From contig CAMLRG010000020.1 in the NCBI GenBank assembly GCA_946482335.1, positions 1 through 43,302 on the forward strand: a stretch of 43,302 bases of DNA, given 5' to 3'. This document shows positions 24,515 through 33,059 of this stretch, one piece after another. Position 1 is the first letter of the stretch. The number at the start of each line of letters is the position of its first letter. Below the pieces are notes generated by a model, which had not been told where the DNA came from, ran no database searches, and was given only the letters and a program-made list of their open reading frames with translations. Source of the stretch: an uncultured Duganella sp. Lineage in GTDB: Bacteria; Pseudomonadota; Gammaproteobacteria; Burkholderiales; Burkholderiaceae. The position numbers and the translations under genes were made by a program.

Positions 24515-24586
24515 ATCTACGACACACGCAATCGATATGCGTGGTGGTGGACCAGGAGCGCCGGCTTAGCCCGGCGCTCCGTTTTT
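24515..24586 (+). ncRNA. Second candidate small RNA
   Basis: A perfect TATAAT (24503-24508) would start an RNA near 24515 that ends at the terminator 24555-24586. The roughly 72-nt RNA holds a CACGCA/TGCGTG hairpin (24525-24543), a GGTGGTGG single strand and the terminator stem. No matching -35 box is evident and no open frame is present. Nothing else explains a strong terminator here. Confidence 0.4.
24555..24586 (+). terminator. Rho-independent terminator before VanZ gene
   Basis: GGAGCGCCGG / CCGGCGCTCC, a 10-bp perfect stem followed by GTTTTT. It stands 40 bp upstream of the VanZ start codon and does not follow any gene closely. Confidence 0.9.
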
Positions 24587-24625
24587 CCGGCGTCGCGCGC
24601 TGCCTGCTGTGGTATCTTCCCTCCC

Positions 24626-25024
24626 ATGCAAAAATTCCTGACCCGGCTGTTCCTCAGCGACGATTACGCGGGACTGCGCTTCTGGGGCGCGATCGCGATC
24701 TTTATCCTCAACTGCATCATCGGTTCCATCCCGGGCGCGCGCGCCGAGGCGGCGCAAATCGCCAGCGGCCTGGTGTTGCATAGCTTCGGCTACTCCGTGC
24801 TGGCCTTCCTGCTGTTTACCGGCTGCCGCGGCGAGCCGGCCCAGCGTGCGCTCAAGGCGGTGGGCGGGATCGCCATCATGGGCGCCGTTGATGAGTTCGT
24901 CCAATCCTTCTTCCCTTACCGCCATGGCTCGGTCGATGACTGGCTGGTCGACATGGCTGCCGCGATCATTGCCGCGACAGTGATGTGGGCCTTGTGGAGC
25001 CTGCGCAAACGCCCTGCCGCTTGA
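24626..25024 (+). CDS. VanZ-family membrane protein
   Basis: A 132-residue protein with about four membrane segments and the VanZ-like text GAVDEFVQSFFPYRHGSVDDWLVDMAA, where the Asp-Glu pair and DxxxD spacing are conserved in the family. Its role is uncertain; VanZ itself confers low-level teicoplanin resistance, but most homologs are not linked to resistance. The start is ATG 24626 (MQKFLTRLF), 40 bp after a terminator; no good ribosome-binding site is seen. Confidence 0.85.
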   Translation: MQKFLTRLFLSDDYAGLRFWGAIAIFILNCIIGSIPGARAEAAQIASGLVLHSFGYSVLAFLLFTGCRGEPAQRALKAVGGIAIMGAVDEFVQSFFPYRHGSVDDWLVDMAAAIIAATVMWALWSLRKRPAA

Positions 25025-25099
25025 CGTGCGTCGGCCGTTGCGAGAACGGCGTACACTTCCCCGGCGCGCAGACCTTACGTGGCTTTTTAGGGAGGAGTT

Positions 25100-25459
25100 A
25101 TGAAACTTTCCGCAATCATGCTGGTGAGCCTGGCCCTGGCGGGCTGTGCCCATGACAGCAGCAAGAAGACCGCAGGCATGGATGACGACACCAGCACGTC
25201 GACCGCCAGCGCATCCGAAGGCAGCCCAACCATGGCGAATTGGGATGGCGTGGTGCAGTCGATCGATCCGGCAGGTTCGCTGTCCGCCGGCGGTGCCGTC
25301 GGCGCCACCGCAGCCGGCCCATCCAGCGGCTATCGCGTCACCGTGAAGAAAGCCGATGGCACGCTCGAAACCATCAATGTGGACAATATGCCCAGCTATC
25401 GCGTGGGCGACAATGTCCGCTATTCGAATGGCAGCTTGAGCGCCAGCCCGAAATATTAG
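25100..25459 (+). CDS. Small putative lipoprotein, 119 aa
   Basis: A signal peptide ending in lipobox LAGC (Cys16) is followed by an Asp/Ser/Thr-rich linker. The C-terminal domain of about 70 residues reads WDGVVQSIDPAGSLSAGGAVGATAAG and TVKKADGTLETINVDN. This suggests a small beta-rich periplasmic or outer-membrane-anchored protein, distantly similar to SlyB-like or glycine-zipper lipoproteins but not assigned. GGAGG lies a few nt before the ATG. It ends 4 bp inside the converging TraB/GumN gene. Confidence 0.78.
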   Translation: MKLSAIMLVSLALAGCAHDSSKKTAGMDDDTSTSTASASEGSPTMANWDGVVQSIDPAGSLSAGGAVGATAAGPSSGYRVTVKKADGTLETINVDNMPSYRVGDNVRYSNGSLSASPKY

Positions 25460-26397
25460 TAGATTTTCTCGACCTGGTAGCCGTGCTGGCGCAGCAAGGC
25501 CGGCACGCCCTTGTCGCCCACCAGGTGCAACAGGCCGATGCCGATGAAGGCATCGCCCTTGCGCATGATGGCTTCAATATTGGCTGCCATTTCGGGATTG
25601 CGCTTGCCCAGCAAGGTGCGATCCATGAAGCGGGCGGACACGCTGTCGCCCGTGGTCAACTCGCGCGTGAGCGCCGCGATGCGGGTCGCATCGGCGGCGC
25701 CCCACGCTTCCACCAGGCCGGCTGACTTGCGCAGCGCGGCGCCGCTTTCGATCTCGGCAATGTTTTCCAGCAGGTAGGCTTCCTGCTGCGCGTCATCCAT
25801 GGCGCCGAACAAACCCAGTTGGTAGTCGGCGGTTTCCAGTTCCTGCAACGGTTTCTTTTGCTGCGCCGCGTTGCTCAGCAGCCAGCCCTCCACGCCGAGC
25901 CCGCGGTTGAAGCCGCTCTTTTCGATCTCTTGCCCCACCAGGATATTGGCCACCACCCACGGGCGGTAATGTTCGACGCTGGCCAGCGGCAGCTTGACCT
26001 TGTCCAGCGCGCCCTGCAGCTTGGCCAGCGCTGCCGGCGACAGGTGCTCGCGGATGCTTTGCCCGGCCGGGTATTGGCCGTGGCGGGCCAGGGCGCGGTA
26101 ATAGTCGCCGCTGGCGCGCACGTCGAGTTCCAGCACCAGCGAACTGGACTTGGCCAGCGCTTCAGTGACTTCCGGTTCGAGCGGGAAAAAGTCCTGCTTG
26201 CCCACGTGGATGGTGCCAAACAGGTAGGAGATTTTGCCTTCGTGATGCACGCGGTACAGTGCGCCGCGGCGCGGCACATCGTTGACCTGGATGGCATCCG
26301 CAGGCGCGGCGACAGGCGCCGGCGGTATGCTCATATCCATACTGTGTGCCGACAGGGAAAAAGAGAATGCAGTCAGGAAGACAAGCTTGCGGAACAT
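25456..26397 (-). CDS. TraB/GumN-family protein
   Basis: A 313-residue exported protein. After a signal peptide (MFRKLVFLTAFSFSLSAHS) comes the TraB/GumN fold with conserved SYLFGTIHVGKQDFFPL and the C-terminal GIGLLHLVGDKGVPALL, whose Gly-x-x-His motifs are thought to be catalytic in Tiki-like metalloproteases. The EKSGFNRGLGVEGWLLSNA region is also conserved. Its substrate is unknown. A GGCATC/GATGCC hairpin lies directly upstream of the start codon. Confidence 0.88.
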   Translation of the reverse strand: MFRKLVFLTAFSFSLSAHSMDMSIPPAPVAAPADAIQVNDVPRRGALYRVHHEGKISYLFGTIHVGKQDFFPLEPEVTEALAKSSSLVLELDVRASGDYYRALARHGQYPAGQSIREHLSPAALAKLQGALDKVKLPLASVEHYRPWVVANILVGQEIEKSGFNRGLGVEGWLLSNAAQQKKPLQELETADYQLGLFGAMDDAQQEAYLLENIAEIESGAALRKSAGLVEAWGAADATRIAALTRELTTGDSVSARFMDRTLLGKRNPEMAANIEAIMRKGDAFIGIGLLHLVGDKGVPALLRQHGYQVEKIY

Positions 26398-26505
26398 GGC
26401 ATCTTTTCATGGGATGCCTGTTGCGCAGCCAGGCATGGGCTGAGGACTTCCGGTGCGAAAGCCCTGTTGCCCATGGTAATGTAGTTTGCTGCCGTACGGC
26501 AATAC

Positions 26506-28002
26506 CTATTTTGCCAACTCGACGAGTACCGCCGTGTACATTTCTAGGTTGAGCAGCAATTGTTTTTCCGTTATGTACTCGTGTTCGGAGTGGCCGGTGT
26601 AGAGCTTGCCCGGCATGGTCGGGCCGAAGCTCACGGCGCGCGGGAACAGGCGTGAATTGGTGCCGCCGCCCACCGCAATCGGCTGCGGATCCTTGATGCC
26701 CGTATAGTGGGAGAACACCTTCATCAGGGTCGGCAGCTGCGGCGCGTTGTCCTGCACCCAGGGATCGCCGATCTGTGCCGACAGTGTGGCGCGCGGCTGG
26801 TTCTGCGCTTTCCAGGCATCGAAGGCGGCATTGATTTCGCTTGTCAGTTCCGCATTGGTTTTGCCGCGCGGACGGCGCAAATTGATCCCCAACACCAGGC
26901 CGGCATCGGTATGTTTGAGTGTCGTCGGCGCCACAGTCATCGGCCCCATGAACGCGTCGCTATAGGCAATCTTGCCGAATTTTTCACCGTGAAGTCCGGT
27001 GCCGATCATGTCGTTGACGAAATCGACCATCAGGCCGGCCTGGCTGCCACGCCAGCGCTGCACGGCCAGCGCGTCGGCCAGCATGGCGATCGCGTTGACG
27101 CCTTCATGCGGTTTCGACGAGTGCGCGGCCAGGCCCTTGGCGGTCACGGTCAGGCGCTTGCCTTCCCAGGCGTATTGGTAAGACATGCCGGCCTGCTGCG
27201 CGGCACGGGCACGGATAGCCGCTTCCAGCGCCGCGTCGGCGTGGTCGATCACGGCGCGCGCATCCTCCGGGATCTGGCTGTCGAAGAAGCCCCCGGTAAA
27301 GCTATGGACCAGCGCGGTACTGCCCGGCGCCGCCGGCATGTCCGGCAAGGTCACGTGCACTCCGCCCCAGCCTTTCTCCGCCGTCACGGCAGGATACTCG
27401 GCGTCGATGGTGATATTGGTTTGCGGCGGGGTGTGGGTCTTGAGGAATTCTTCCAGCGGCCCCCAGTCCGATTCCTCGGCCATGTAGATATACAGTTCGA
27501 TGCGCTTCTTTAGCGGCAGCTGGCGGTCCTTGATCGCCTTCATCGCGTACATGGCGGTGGCGATCGGCCCTTTGTCGTCTTCCGTGCCCCGGCCAAGCAG
27601 CAGGCCCGGCTCGCTGGTGCGGTCAAGCTTGAACGGCGACTGCTTCCACTTGCTGGGGTCGACCGGCTGCACGTCGCCGTGGGTGATCACGCCGACGCGT
27701 TCCTTGCCCTGCCCCAGCCCCACCACCATCACATAGCCATGGTCGGCATAATCGAGCCCCAGGCGCGCCGCTTCCTGCTTGATCAGGCGCTTGAAGCCAA
27801 TGTGCTGCGGGTTCTTTTCGAAGGGCACCTTGGGGTCGGCCACCGTGTTGAAGCTGACCATCGCGGCCAGGCTCTCGATCACCTTGTCGCCGTAGGCCTG
27901 GCGGGCGTGGCGGGCTGCCGCGGTGGCGCTCGCGCTGACGGGGGGTGCCGCATTGGCAGTGGCGCAGGCCAGCATGACGGCGAATGCAAGTTTCTTGATC
28001 AT
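26506..28002 (-). CDS. M20-family dipeptidase, exported
   Basis: A 498-residue metallopeptidase. A signal peptide (MIKKLAFAVMLACATANA) indicates the periplasm. Zinc-binding motifs include THGDVQPVDPSKW (with His and Asp), LLGRGTEDDKGP (bridging Asp), and the acid AEESDWGPLEEF. The closest named group is Sapep/PepV-type dipeptidases. The start is ATG 28002, because the longer start only adds text overlapping the upstream gene. It lies 4 bp after a solute-binding-protein gene, so the two are probably co-transcribed and may work together on peptides or amino acids. Confidence 0.9.
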   Translation of the reverse strand: MIKKLAFAVMLACATANAAPPVSASATAAARHARQAYGDKVIESLAAMVSFNTVADPKVPFEKNPQHIGFKRLIKQEAARLGLDYADHGYVMVVGLGQGKERVGVITHGDVQPVDPSKWKQSPFKLDRTSEPGLLLGRGTEDDKGPIATAMYAMKAIKDRQLPLKKRIELYIYMAEESDWGPLEEFLKTHTPPQTNITIDAEYPAVTAEKGWGGVHVTLPDMPAAPGSTALVHSFTGGFFDSQIPEDARAVIDHADAALEAAIRARAAQQAGMSYQYAWEGKRLTVTAKGLAAHSSKPHEGVNAIAMLADALAVQRWRGSQAGLMVDFVNDMIGTGLHGEKFGKIAYSDAFMGPMTVAPTTLKHTDAGLVLGINLRRPRGKTNAELTSEINAAFDAWKAQNQPRATLSAQIGDPWVQDNAPQLPTLMKVFSHYTGIKDPQPIAVGGGTNSRLFPRAVSFGPTMPGKLYTGHSEHEYITEKQLLLNLEMYTAVLVELAK

Positions 28003-28006
28003 TGGA

Positions 28007-28723
28007 TTACTGGTAGTTGGACAGGATTTTGTTGATGGCGCCTTCACGCAGCAGCTGGCTGATGGCAGATTCTATTTCAACCAGCGGCACTTTGCTGCGC
28101 AGGGACACGGCGCAGCGGGTCAGCTGGTACTTGAGCACCAGCGGAGGATGGGCATCGACCCTCTCGCCCAGCCTGGCCTGGTAGTCATAAAAGACCTTGT
28201 CAACGATGATGTGCCGTACCCGGCCAAGCTTCAGCTTGAGCAGGTTGGCCACGGCCGACGTGGCATCCGAGCGGATGAATTCCTTCCCCAGGGCTTGCTC
28301 CATTTCGGGATAGGCGAAGCCCAGCACGGTGCCCACGGGCTCGCCTCGCAGGTCGGCCGGGGATTGCGGGCGCGGCGCGCTGCGCGCCGTCACCAGCAGT
28401 TCGGATTGGGGAAAGAAGGCCTGGGTCCAGGCATGCCGGCCTTCCAGCCACTCGGGCTGGTAGGTGCACAGGATGTCTGCACGGCCCGATTCCAGCGCCA
28501 TCGCAAGGCGCTTGCGCGGCAGGACTTCGACCTCCAGTTCGCGCTGCAGCTTGCCCGCCAGCGCCCTGGCCAGGTCCAGGTGGACGCCGCCGCGCAACTT
28601 GCCGTCGCGGATATCGGCCATCGGCATGTCGACGCTGGTCGTCACCAGCACCACCAGTCGGTCCGCGTGGGCGGTTCCGGCGGCCGCCAGCCAAGCAAAT
28701 AGCAATGTGCAAATCGCCCTCAT
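28007..28723 (-). CDS. Exported solute-binding-like protein, paralog 1
   Basis: A 238-residue protein with a signal peptide (MRAICTLLFAWLAAAGTAHA) and a type II periplasmic-binding fold of the SBP_bac_3 type (GGVHLDLARALAGKL, VLPRKRLAMALESGRADIL). It has no lipobox, and no permease or ATPase gene is near. The shared motifs FFPQSELLVTA and LTRCA with the upstream neighbour show that the two are tandem paralogs, roughly half identical by eye. It could be a binding subunit for a transporter elsewhere, or a signalling protein. Confidence 0.85.
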   Translation of the reverse strand: MRAICTLLFAWLAAAGTAHADRLVVLVTTSVDMPMADIRDGKLRGGVHLDLARALAGKLQRELEVEVLPRKRLAMALESGRADILCTYQPEWLEGRHAWTQAFFPQSELLVTARSAPRPQSPADLRGEPVGTVLGFAYPEMEQALGKEFIRSDATSAVANLLKLKLGRVRHIIVDKVFYDYQARLGERVDAHPPLVLKYQLTRCAVSLRSKVPLVEIESAISQLLREGAINKILSNYQ

Positions 28724-28745
28724 GCCAGGATAGTAACCGATCCGG

Positions 28746-29459
28746 CTAGCGGTAGTTCGACACGATCCTGGCTATGGCTCCATCGTTCACCAACTGCGTG
28801 ATGGCACGGTCGACTTCCGTCAGCGCAACGCTGCTGTTTGGCGAAAGCGCACAGCGCGTCAAGTACTGCTTGATCACCAGCGGGGGATGCACGCGCAATG
28901 GCTCCCCCTGGCGCAAGCGGTAATCGAAGAAAGCCTTGATGGTGGCAACGTGGCCGATGCGGCCGGCCGCGAGCTTGCGCAAATTGATGGCGTTCGAACC
29001 GACGTCGGCGCGGCTGAATCCCGGCCCCAAGGCTGCCTCCAGCTCGGGATAGCGGTAACCGAGCACCGTCCCGATCGGCTGCCTGGCCAGGTCGGCCAGC
29101 CCTTGCGGCTGCGGTCTGGTGAGCGCTGTGACCAGCAGCTCGGTTTGCGGAAAGAATGGCTGCGTCCATTGGTATTGGCCTGGCAGCCATTCGGGCAGGT
29201 AAAGGCATAGCAGATCGCCCTGTCCCGACGCCAACGCCTGGGCAATGCGTTTGCGCGGCAAGACTTGCACCTGCAATTGGCGCGCCAGCTTGTGTGCCAG
29301 CGCTTGCGCCAGGTCGCGGTGGATGCCGCCACGCAGCTGCCGGCCGTCGATATCGGCCAGCGGCATTTCCGTGCTGGTATCGACCAGCACCACCAGTTGG
29401 GCGGCATGGAGCGGACCGGAGGCAAGGAGTGCCAGGAGCATGGCGGGAATGAGCTTCAT
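28746..29459 (-). CDS. Exported solute-binding-like protein, paralog 2
   Basis: A 237-residue paralog of the next gene. Signal peptide MKLIPAMLLALLASGPLHA, then VVLVDTSTEMPLADI, GGIHRDLAQALAHKL, VLPRKRIAQAL, FFPQTELLVTA and the shared LTRCA. It lies 22 bp upstream of paralog 1, so the pair and the dipeptidase form a likely three-gene operon. It diverges from an MFS gene with 55 bp between. Duplication with divergence suggests related but different ligands. Confidence 0.85.
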   Translation of the reverse strand: MKLIPAMLLALLASGPLHAAQLVVLVDTSTEMPLADIDGRQLRGGIHRDLAQALAHKLARQLQVQVLPRKRIAQALASGQGDLLCLYLPEWLPGQYQWTQPFFPQTELLVTALTRPQPQGLADLARQPIGTVLGYRYPELEAALGPGFSRADVGSNAINLRKLAAGRIGHVATIKAFFDYRLRQGEPLRVHPPLVIKQYLTRCALSPNSSVALTEVDRAITQLVNDGAIARIVSNYR

Positions 29460-29514
29460 GCGGAAATATTACCCTACCAGCAGCAATCCGGTTTCGATGC
29501 TATCCTGCTGCGCC

Positions 29515-30696
29515 ATGGAACAACAGCACCGGATCACACCTGCCATGGTCTTGCTGCTGGCCGTGGCCAGCGGCCTGATTGTGGCCAACCTGTATTACGC
29601 GCAGCCGCTGGTGGGACCGATCAGCGCCGCCACCGGCCTGCAGCCCGGCGCGGCCGGGCTGATCGTCACCCTGACGCAAATCGGCTATTGCCTGGGTTTG
29701 GCCTTCATCGTGCCTCTCGGCGACTTGCTGGAAAACCGCCGCCTGTGCGTCACCCTGCTCGGCGGGACGGCGCTGGCCTTGCTGGGCGCGGCCATGGCGG
29801 GCAATGCGGCCACGTTCCTGGCGGCGGCATTCTTCATCGGCCTGTGTTCAGCGGCGGCGCAAGTGCTGGTGCCGTTTGCCGCGCACTTGTCGGCGCCGGA
29901 GCGGCGCGGCCAGACGGTCGGCACGGTGATGAGCGGCCTGCTGCTGGGGATCATGCTGGCACGGCCGATCTCCAGCCTGGTGACCGATGCCCTGGGCTGG
30001 CACGCGATCTTCTTCCTCTCGACGGCGGCCATCGGGGCGCTGGCGGTGGTGCTGCACGTGCGCTTGCCACGGCGCCAGCCGGAGGGCGGCTACCACTACG
30101 GCGCGCTGCTGGCATCGATGTGGACCCTGCTGCGCGCCACGCCGGTGCTGCGCCGCCGCGCAGCTTACCAGGCCTGCATGTTCGGCGCCTTCAGCCTGTT
30201 CTGGACCACGGTGCCGCTGGTGCTGGCGGGGCCGGCATTTGGTTTGTCGCAGACCGGCATCGCGATCTTCGCCCTGCTCGGCGTGGCGGGCGCCGTTGCA
30301 TCGCCGATCGCCGGCAAGCGCGCCGACCAGGGCAAGAGCCGCTCGACCACCTTGTGGGCGCTGCTGGCCGCCGCCGTCGCATTCGCCGCGCCCCTGCTGC
30401 TGCACGGCAGCCGCGACTTTTCGCTGGTGCTGCTGGTGCTGTGCGGGATCGTGCTGGACATGGGCGTGTCGGCCAACCTGGTGGTCGGCCAGCGCGCCAT
30501 CTTCGCGCTTGGCGCGGAAACGCGCAGCCGGCTGAATGGCCTCTACATTTCCATCTTCTTTGCCGGCGGCGCGCTCGGCTCCTCGCTGGGCGGCTGGACC
30601 TGGGCGCACTTCGGCTGGCAAGGCGTGCTGCTTGCCGGGCTGGCGTTCCCGGCGGCTGCGCTGGTGCTGTTCGCGACGGAACGGCGCCAGGACTAG
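29515..30696 (+). CDS. MFS transporter
   Basis: A 393-residue inner-membrane major facilitator. The start MEQQHRITPAMVLLLAVASG leads into helix 1 and the text VANLYYAQPLVGPI; the loop PLGDLLENRRLCV and GRPISSLV-like helix 5 region (LARPISSLVTDALGW) follow, with about twelve hydrophobic segments in all. The subgroup is that of YgaY/purine-efflux-like exporters, but the substrate is unknown. Longer upstream starts would be antisense to the solute-binding gene and are rejected. The 3' end overlaps the converging DUF6160-like gene by 4 bp. Confidence 0.87.
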   Translation: MEQQHRITPAMVLLLAVASGLIVANLYYAQPLVGPISAATGLQPGAAGLIVTLTQIGYCLGLAFIVPLGDLLENRRLCVTLLGGTALALLGAAMAGNAATFLAAAFFIGLCSAAAQVLVPFAAHLSAPERRGQTVGTVMSGLLLGIMLARPISSLVTDALGWHAIFFLSTAAIGALAVVLHVRLPRRQPEGGYHYGALLASMWTLLRATPVLRRRAAYQACMFGAFSLFWTTVPLVLAGPAFGLSQTGIAIFALLGVAGAVASPIAGKRADQGKSRSTTLWALLAAAVAFAAPLLLHGSRDFSLVLLVLCGIVLDMGVSANLVVGQRAIFALGAETRSRLNGLYISIFFAGGALGSSLGGWTWAHFGWQGVLLAGLAFPAAALVLFATERRQD

Positions 30697-31151
30697 TGTG
30701 CCCACATCCTGAATTCACCCTGCATCTGCAGGCTGCCGTTGACATTGACGCTGCCAAGGTTGCCGGTGATGGCGGCAGCGGGGTCGTTCTGCACGCTCAT
30801 CGATTCGAAGCCGAAGTTCGTGTAACGCATCTGTGAAGGCAGCGTGACGGCGATGTATTCGCCATTGCCGTCGGGACGTGCCTGCACATTGATCCCGATG
30901 GCGAACATGTCGACCGTGCCGCGCACGTTACGCAGCACGATGTAGCGCGGCGAGCCGTCATGGAAGCCGAACGACAGGCGACTGTCGGTGACGGCACCGG
31001 CCAGGGTGGGATCGTTCACCACGATGTGGGCGGCGAAGCTGATGCCGTCGCGGGCGCTGACGCCGGACAGTTCCTCATCGTCGAGCGCCTTCTGCGGCGC
31101 GGCGCGCAGCAAGGCGGGGCACAGCAGCAACATGGCGGCGTATCGCTTCAT
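30693..31151 (-). CDS. Exported ELSxVxGQDG-motif protein D (DUF6160-like)
   Basis: A 152-residue exported protein. A short signal peptide (MKRYAAMLLLCPALLRA) is followed at residues 27-38 by ELSGVSARDGIS, a version of the motif shared with its neighbours. The rest looks like beta-strand repeats (SRLSFGFHDGSPRYIVLRNV, TLPSQMRYTNFGFESMSV). The C-terminus is GEFRMWAH; protein A of this locus ends VWIWAH, so the end may be a conserved signal. The start overlaps the previous stop (ATGA), so it is coupled. I assign the DUF6160 type with moderate certainty. Confidence 0.72.
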   Translation of the reverse strand: MKRYAAMLLLCPALLRAAPQKALDDEELSGVSARDGISFAAHIVVNDPTLAGAVTDSRLSFGFHDGSPRYIVLRNVRGTVDMFAIGINVQARPDGNGEYIAVTLPSQMRYTNFGFESMSVQNDPAAAITGNLGSVNVNGSLQMQGEFRMWAH

Positions 31152-32029
31152 GGGCGGAACCTGATGTCGAGATAGTTGATCTGGATATTGCCGATGCGGG
31201 ACGAGCCCAGGTCGACGTTGCCGCCCGGTGCGGTGAAGCTGATCCTGACGATCTCGATGCCGCCGCTGCCAGCCTGGCCGCTGCCGTGTTGTGCGTCGGG
31301 CCAGCCGATGCCGATGTGCAGGCGCGGGCCGCTTTCGTCGGCCTGGGCATTGACCAGGGCGGGCTGGCGGGCGACATCGGCGATGACCCATGGCTGTCCG
31401 GTGAAGTTGCCGTTTCCGTCAGTGGCGCCAATGCGGATGCCGTCCAGCGCCAGCTGTCCCGCGCTGTTGTCGCGGCCATTGGGGCGCAGTGCCCATTGGC
31501 CGATCTCCATGCGCATGGCGGCGCCGAAGGCAAGGCCGTCCTGCACGCGCGGCGTGGAGAATTGCCAGCCGCCGCCATACAGGGCGAGGTCGCTGACCAC
31601 GATGGCGCCGCCATGTCGGCTGATGCCGTCGGCATCGACGCCGAAGTCGTAGGCCAGCTGCCATTTCTGTTCGCCGTGCGCGTTCTGCGGCAGGCTGAAT
31701 TGCGCGACGTCGGCCAAGCCGTTCTGGCTGCGCACGATGTCGAAGCGGTAGGGGTCGGAGAATGGCGTTGCGCTGTCGCTGCGGGAGACGCAGGGGTTGC
31801 CGGCCCAGATGCTGGCGCCGTCGGGGCGGGTATAGGTGACGCGCAGGTCGCCATTCATGGCGAAGCCGTTCAGGTCGAAGCTGACGCCGTCGCGCCCTCG
31901 CACTTCCGACAGGGCGCTGTCGGCAAGGGGGCGAAGGCCGGCGGCAAATGCCGGCACGGGCGGCAGCGATGCGCCGGCCAGCAGCAGGCAGGCGGCGGAG
32001 GCCAGCAGGGGACCAGGGCGGCGCGGCAT
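31148..32029 (-). CDS. Exported ELSxVxGQDG-motif protein C (DUF6160-like)
   Basis: A 293-residue exported protein. A signal peptide (to about residue 30, AFAA) precedes ALSEVRGRDGVS at 39-50. The remainder is rich in beta-strand text with Gly and Asn turns (GQLALDGIRIGATDGNGNFTG, and RIGNIQINYLDIRFRP at the end), like a repeat or adhesin-type surface protein. The ATG overlaps the preceding stop as TGATG, and the next gene overlaps by ATGA, so genes B, C and D are made as one coupled set. Function unknown. Confidence 0.72.
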   Translation of the reverse strand: MPRRPGPLLASAACLLLAGASLPPVPAFAAGLRPLADSALSEVRGRDGVSFDLNGFAMNGDLRVTYTRPDGASIWAGNPCVSRSDSATPFSDPYRFDIVRSQNGLADVAQFSLPQNAHGEQKWQLAYDFGVDADGISRHGGAIVVSDLALYGGGWQFSTPRVQDGLAFGAAMRMEIGQWALRPNGRDNSAGQLALDGIRIGATDGNGNFTGQPWVIADVARQPALVNAQADESGPRLHIGIGWPDAQHGSGQAGSGGIEIVRISFTAPGGNVDLGSSRIGNIQINYLDIRFRP

Positions 32030-33015
32030 CAGCGTACGCTCGGCAAGGCAGGCATGGCCGGAGGCGCGGCGAACTGCGCCGACGGCAGGGCTGCGGCCAT
32101 TGCGGAAGGCAGCTGCACAGCGACGGTCGGCGGGACGCCAAGTCCTGCTGGCGAAAGCGGCACAGCGGAGGCAGGCGCGGCCGGCGTGGGCGGCACCGTG
32201 AGCGTGGAGGCGGCGTGCGCGGACGGCACAGCGGGCTCAGCGGCGAGCGGCGCGGGCGGCACGCTGGCGGGAGCGGTGGGCGCAACAGGTGCGGTCGGCA
32301 GTGCGCCCAGCGACACCAGCTTGTCGCGCCAATTGAGCCAGACACCCGATTGCGCCACGTCCGGCAACTGCGACGTGCCGCTGGGCGCCTGGAATTGCAC
32401 GCCAGTCTTCAGCACGGAAATCCAGAAATCGCGGCTCGGCCCTGACGCGTCGCCGGCGCGCACACCCACCAGCGCGCTGGCGCCATCCCAGCGCTTGCCG
32501 CCGCCGGCATCGGTGTGGGAATCGATGGTGGCGGGCTTGCCGTTGGCGTCGACGCCGCTGACCAGCAGGGAGCCCGACAGGCTGCTGACCTTCAAGCCCA
32601 CCTCGCCGCTGATGGTATCGAAGCCCATGCGCATGCCCACGACTTCGCGCGCCGCGGCGGCATCGCCGGTATCGCGGTACACGACTTCGAAATAGGGATT
32701 GGTGATCGACACCTTGCCGCCATTCTGGCCGAACTGCAGCATCGGCATGTCGATATCGGCGCCCGTCCCCTCTCGCGCGGGGAAGCGGTAATCGCCCAGG
32801 CGGATATTGCGCAAGCCCGCATTCAACTCCACGTCCGCATCCAGGGCGATACGGGTGAAATCGAATTCGCCAAGCCTGCTGTTGCCGACTGCCAGCAGCC
32901 CCTGCCCGCGTGCGCGCGACATATCGTCCTCGCTCATGGGGCGCAGCTGGGCGGCGGCCGGCGTGCAGAAAAAGGCGGCCGCGAGGGCGGCCGCAAAGAG
33001 ACGGGATTCCATCAT
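32029..33015 (-). CDS. Exported ELSxVxGQDG-motif protein B with Pro/Ala tail
   Basis: A 328-residue exported protein. A signal peptide (MMESRLFAAALAAAFFCTPAAA) is followed by DMSRARGQGLL at 31-41, a weaker copy of the locus motif. A beta-rich domain follows (GEFDFTRIALDADVELNAG, YRFPAREGTGADIDMPML), then a C-terminal part of about 95 residues dominated by Pro, Ala, Ser and Val. Such tails can span peptidoglycan or serve as flexible linkers. The start has no strong ribosome-binding site; the two adjacent ATGs at 33015 and 33012 are both possible. The upstream gap is 44 bp. Confidence 0.7.
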   Translation of the reverse strand: MMESRLFAAALAAAFFCTPAAAQLRPMSEDDMSRARGQGLLAVGNSRLGEFDFTRIALDADVELNAGLRNIRLGDYRFPAREGTGADIDMPMLQFGQNGGKVSITNPYFEVVYRDTGDAAAAREVVGMRMGFDTISGEVGLKVSSLSGSLLVSGVDANGKPATIDSHTDAGGGKRWDGASALVGVRAGDASGPSRDFWISVLKTGVQFQAPSGTSQLPDVAQSGVWLNWRDKLVSLGALPTAPVAPTAPASVPPAPLAAEPAVPSAHAASTLTVPPTPAAPASAVPLSPAGLGVPPTVAVQLPSAMAAALPSAQFAAPPAMPALPSVR

Positions 33016-33059
33016 CGAGGAATTCGCAACGGCAGCCGCTTGCGCGGCCGCCACGGCGA

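Noticed and set aside
25034..25050. GCCGTT/AACGGC hairpin after the VanZ gene
   Set aside because: No T-run follows, so it is not a convincing terminator.
26398..26418. GGCATC/GATGCC hairpin just before the TraB/GumN start
   Set aside because: Six-bp stem with no conserved riboswitch features and nothing to show it covers a ribosome-binding site; chance is likely.
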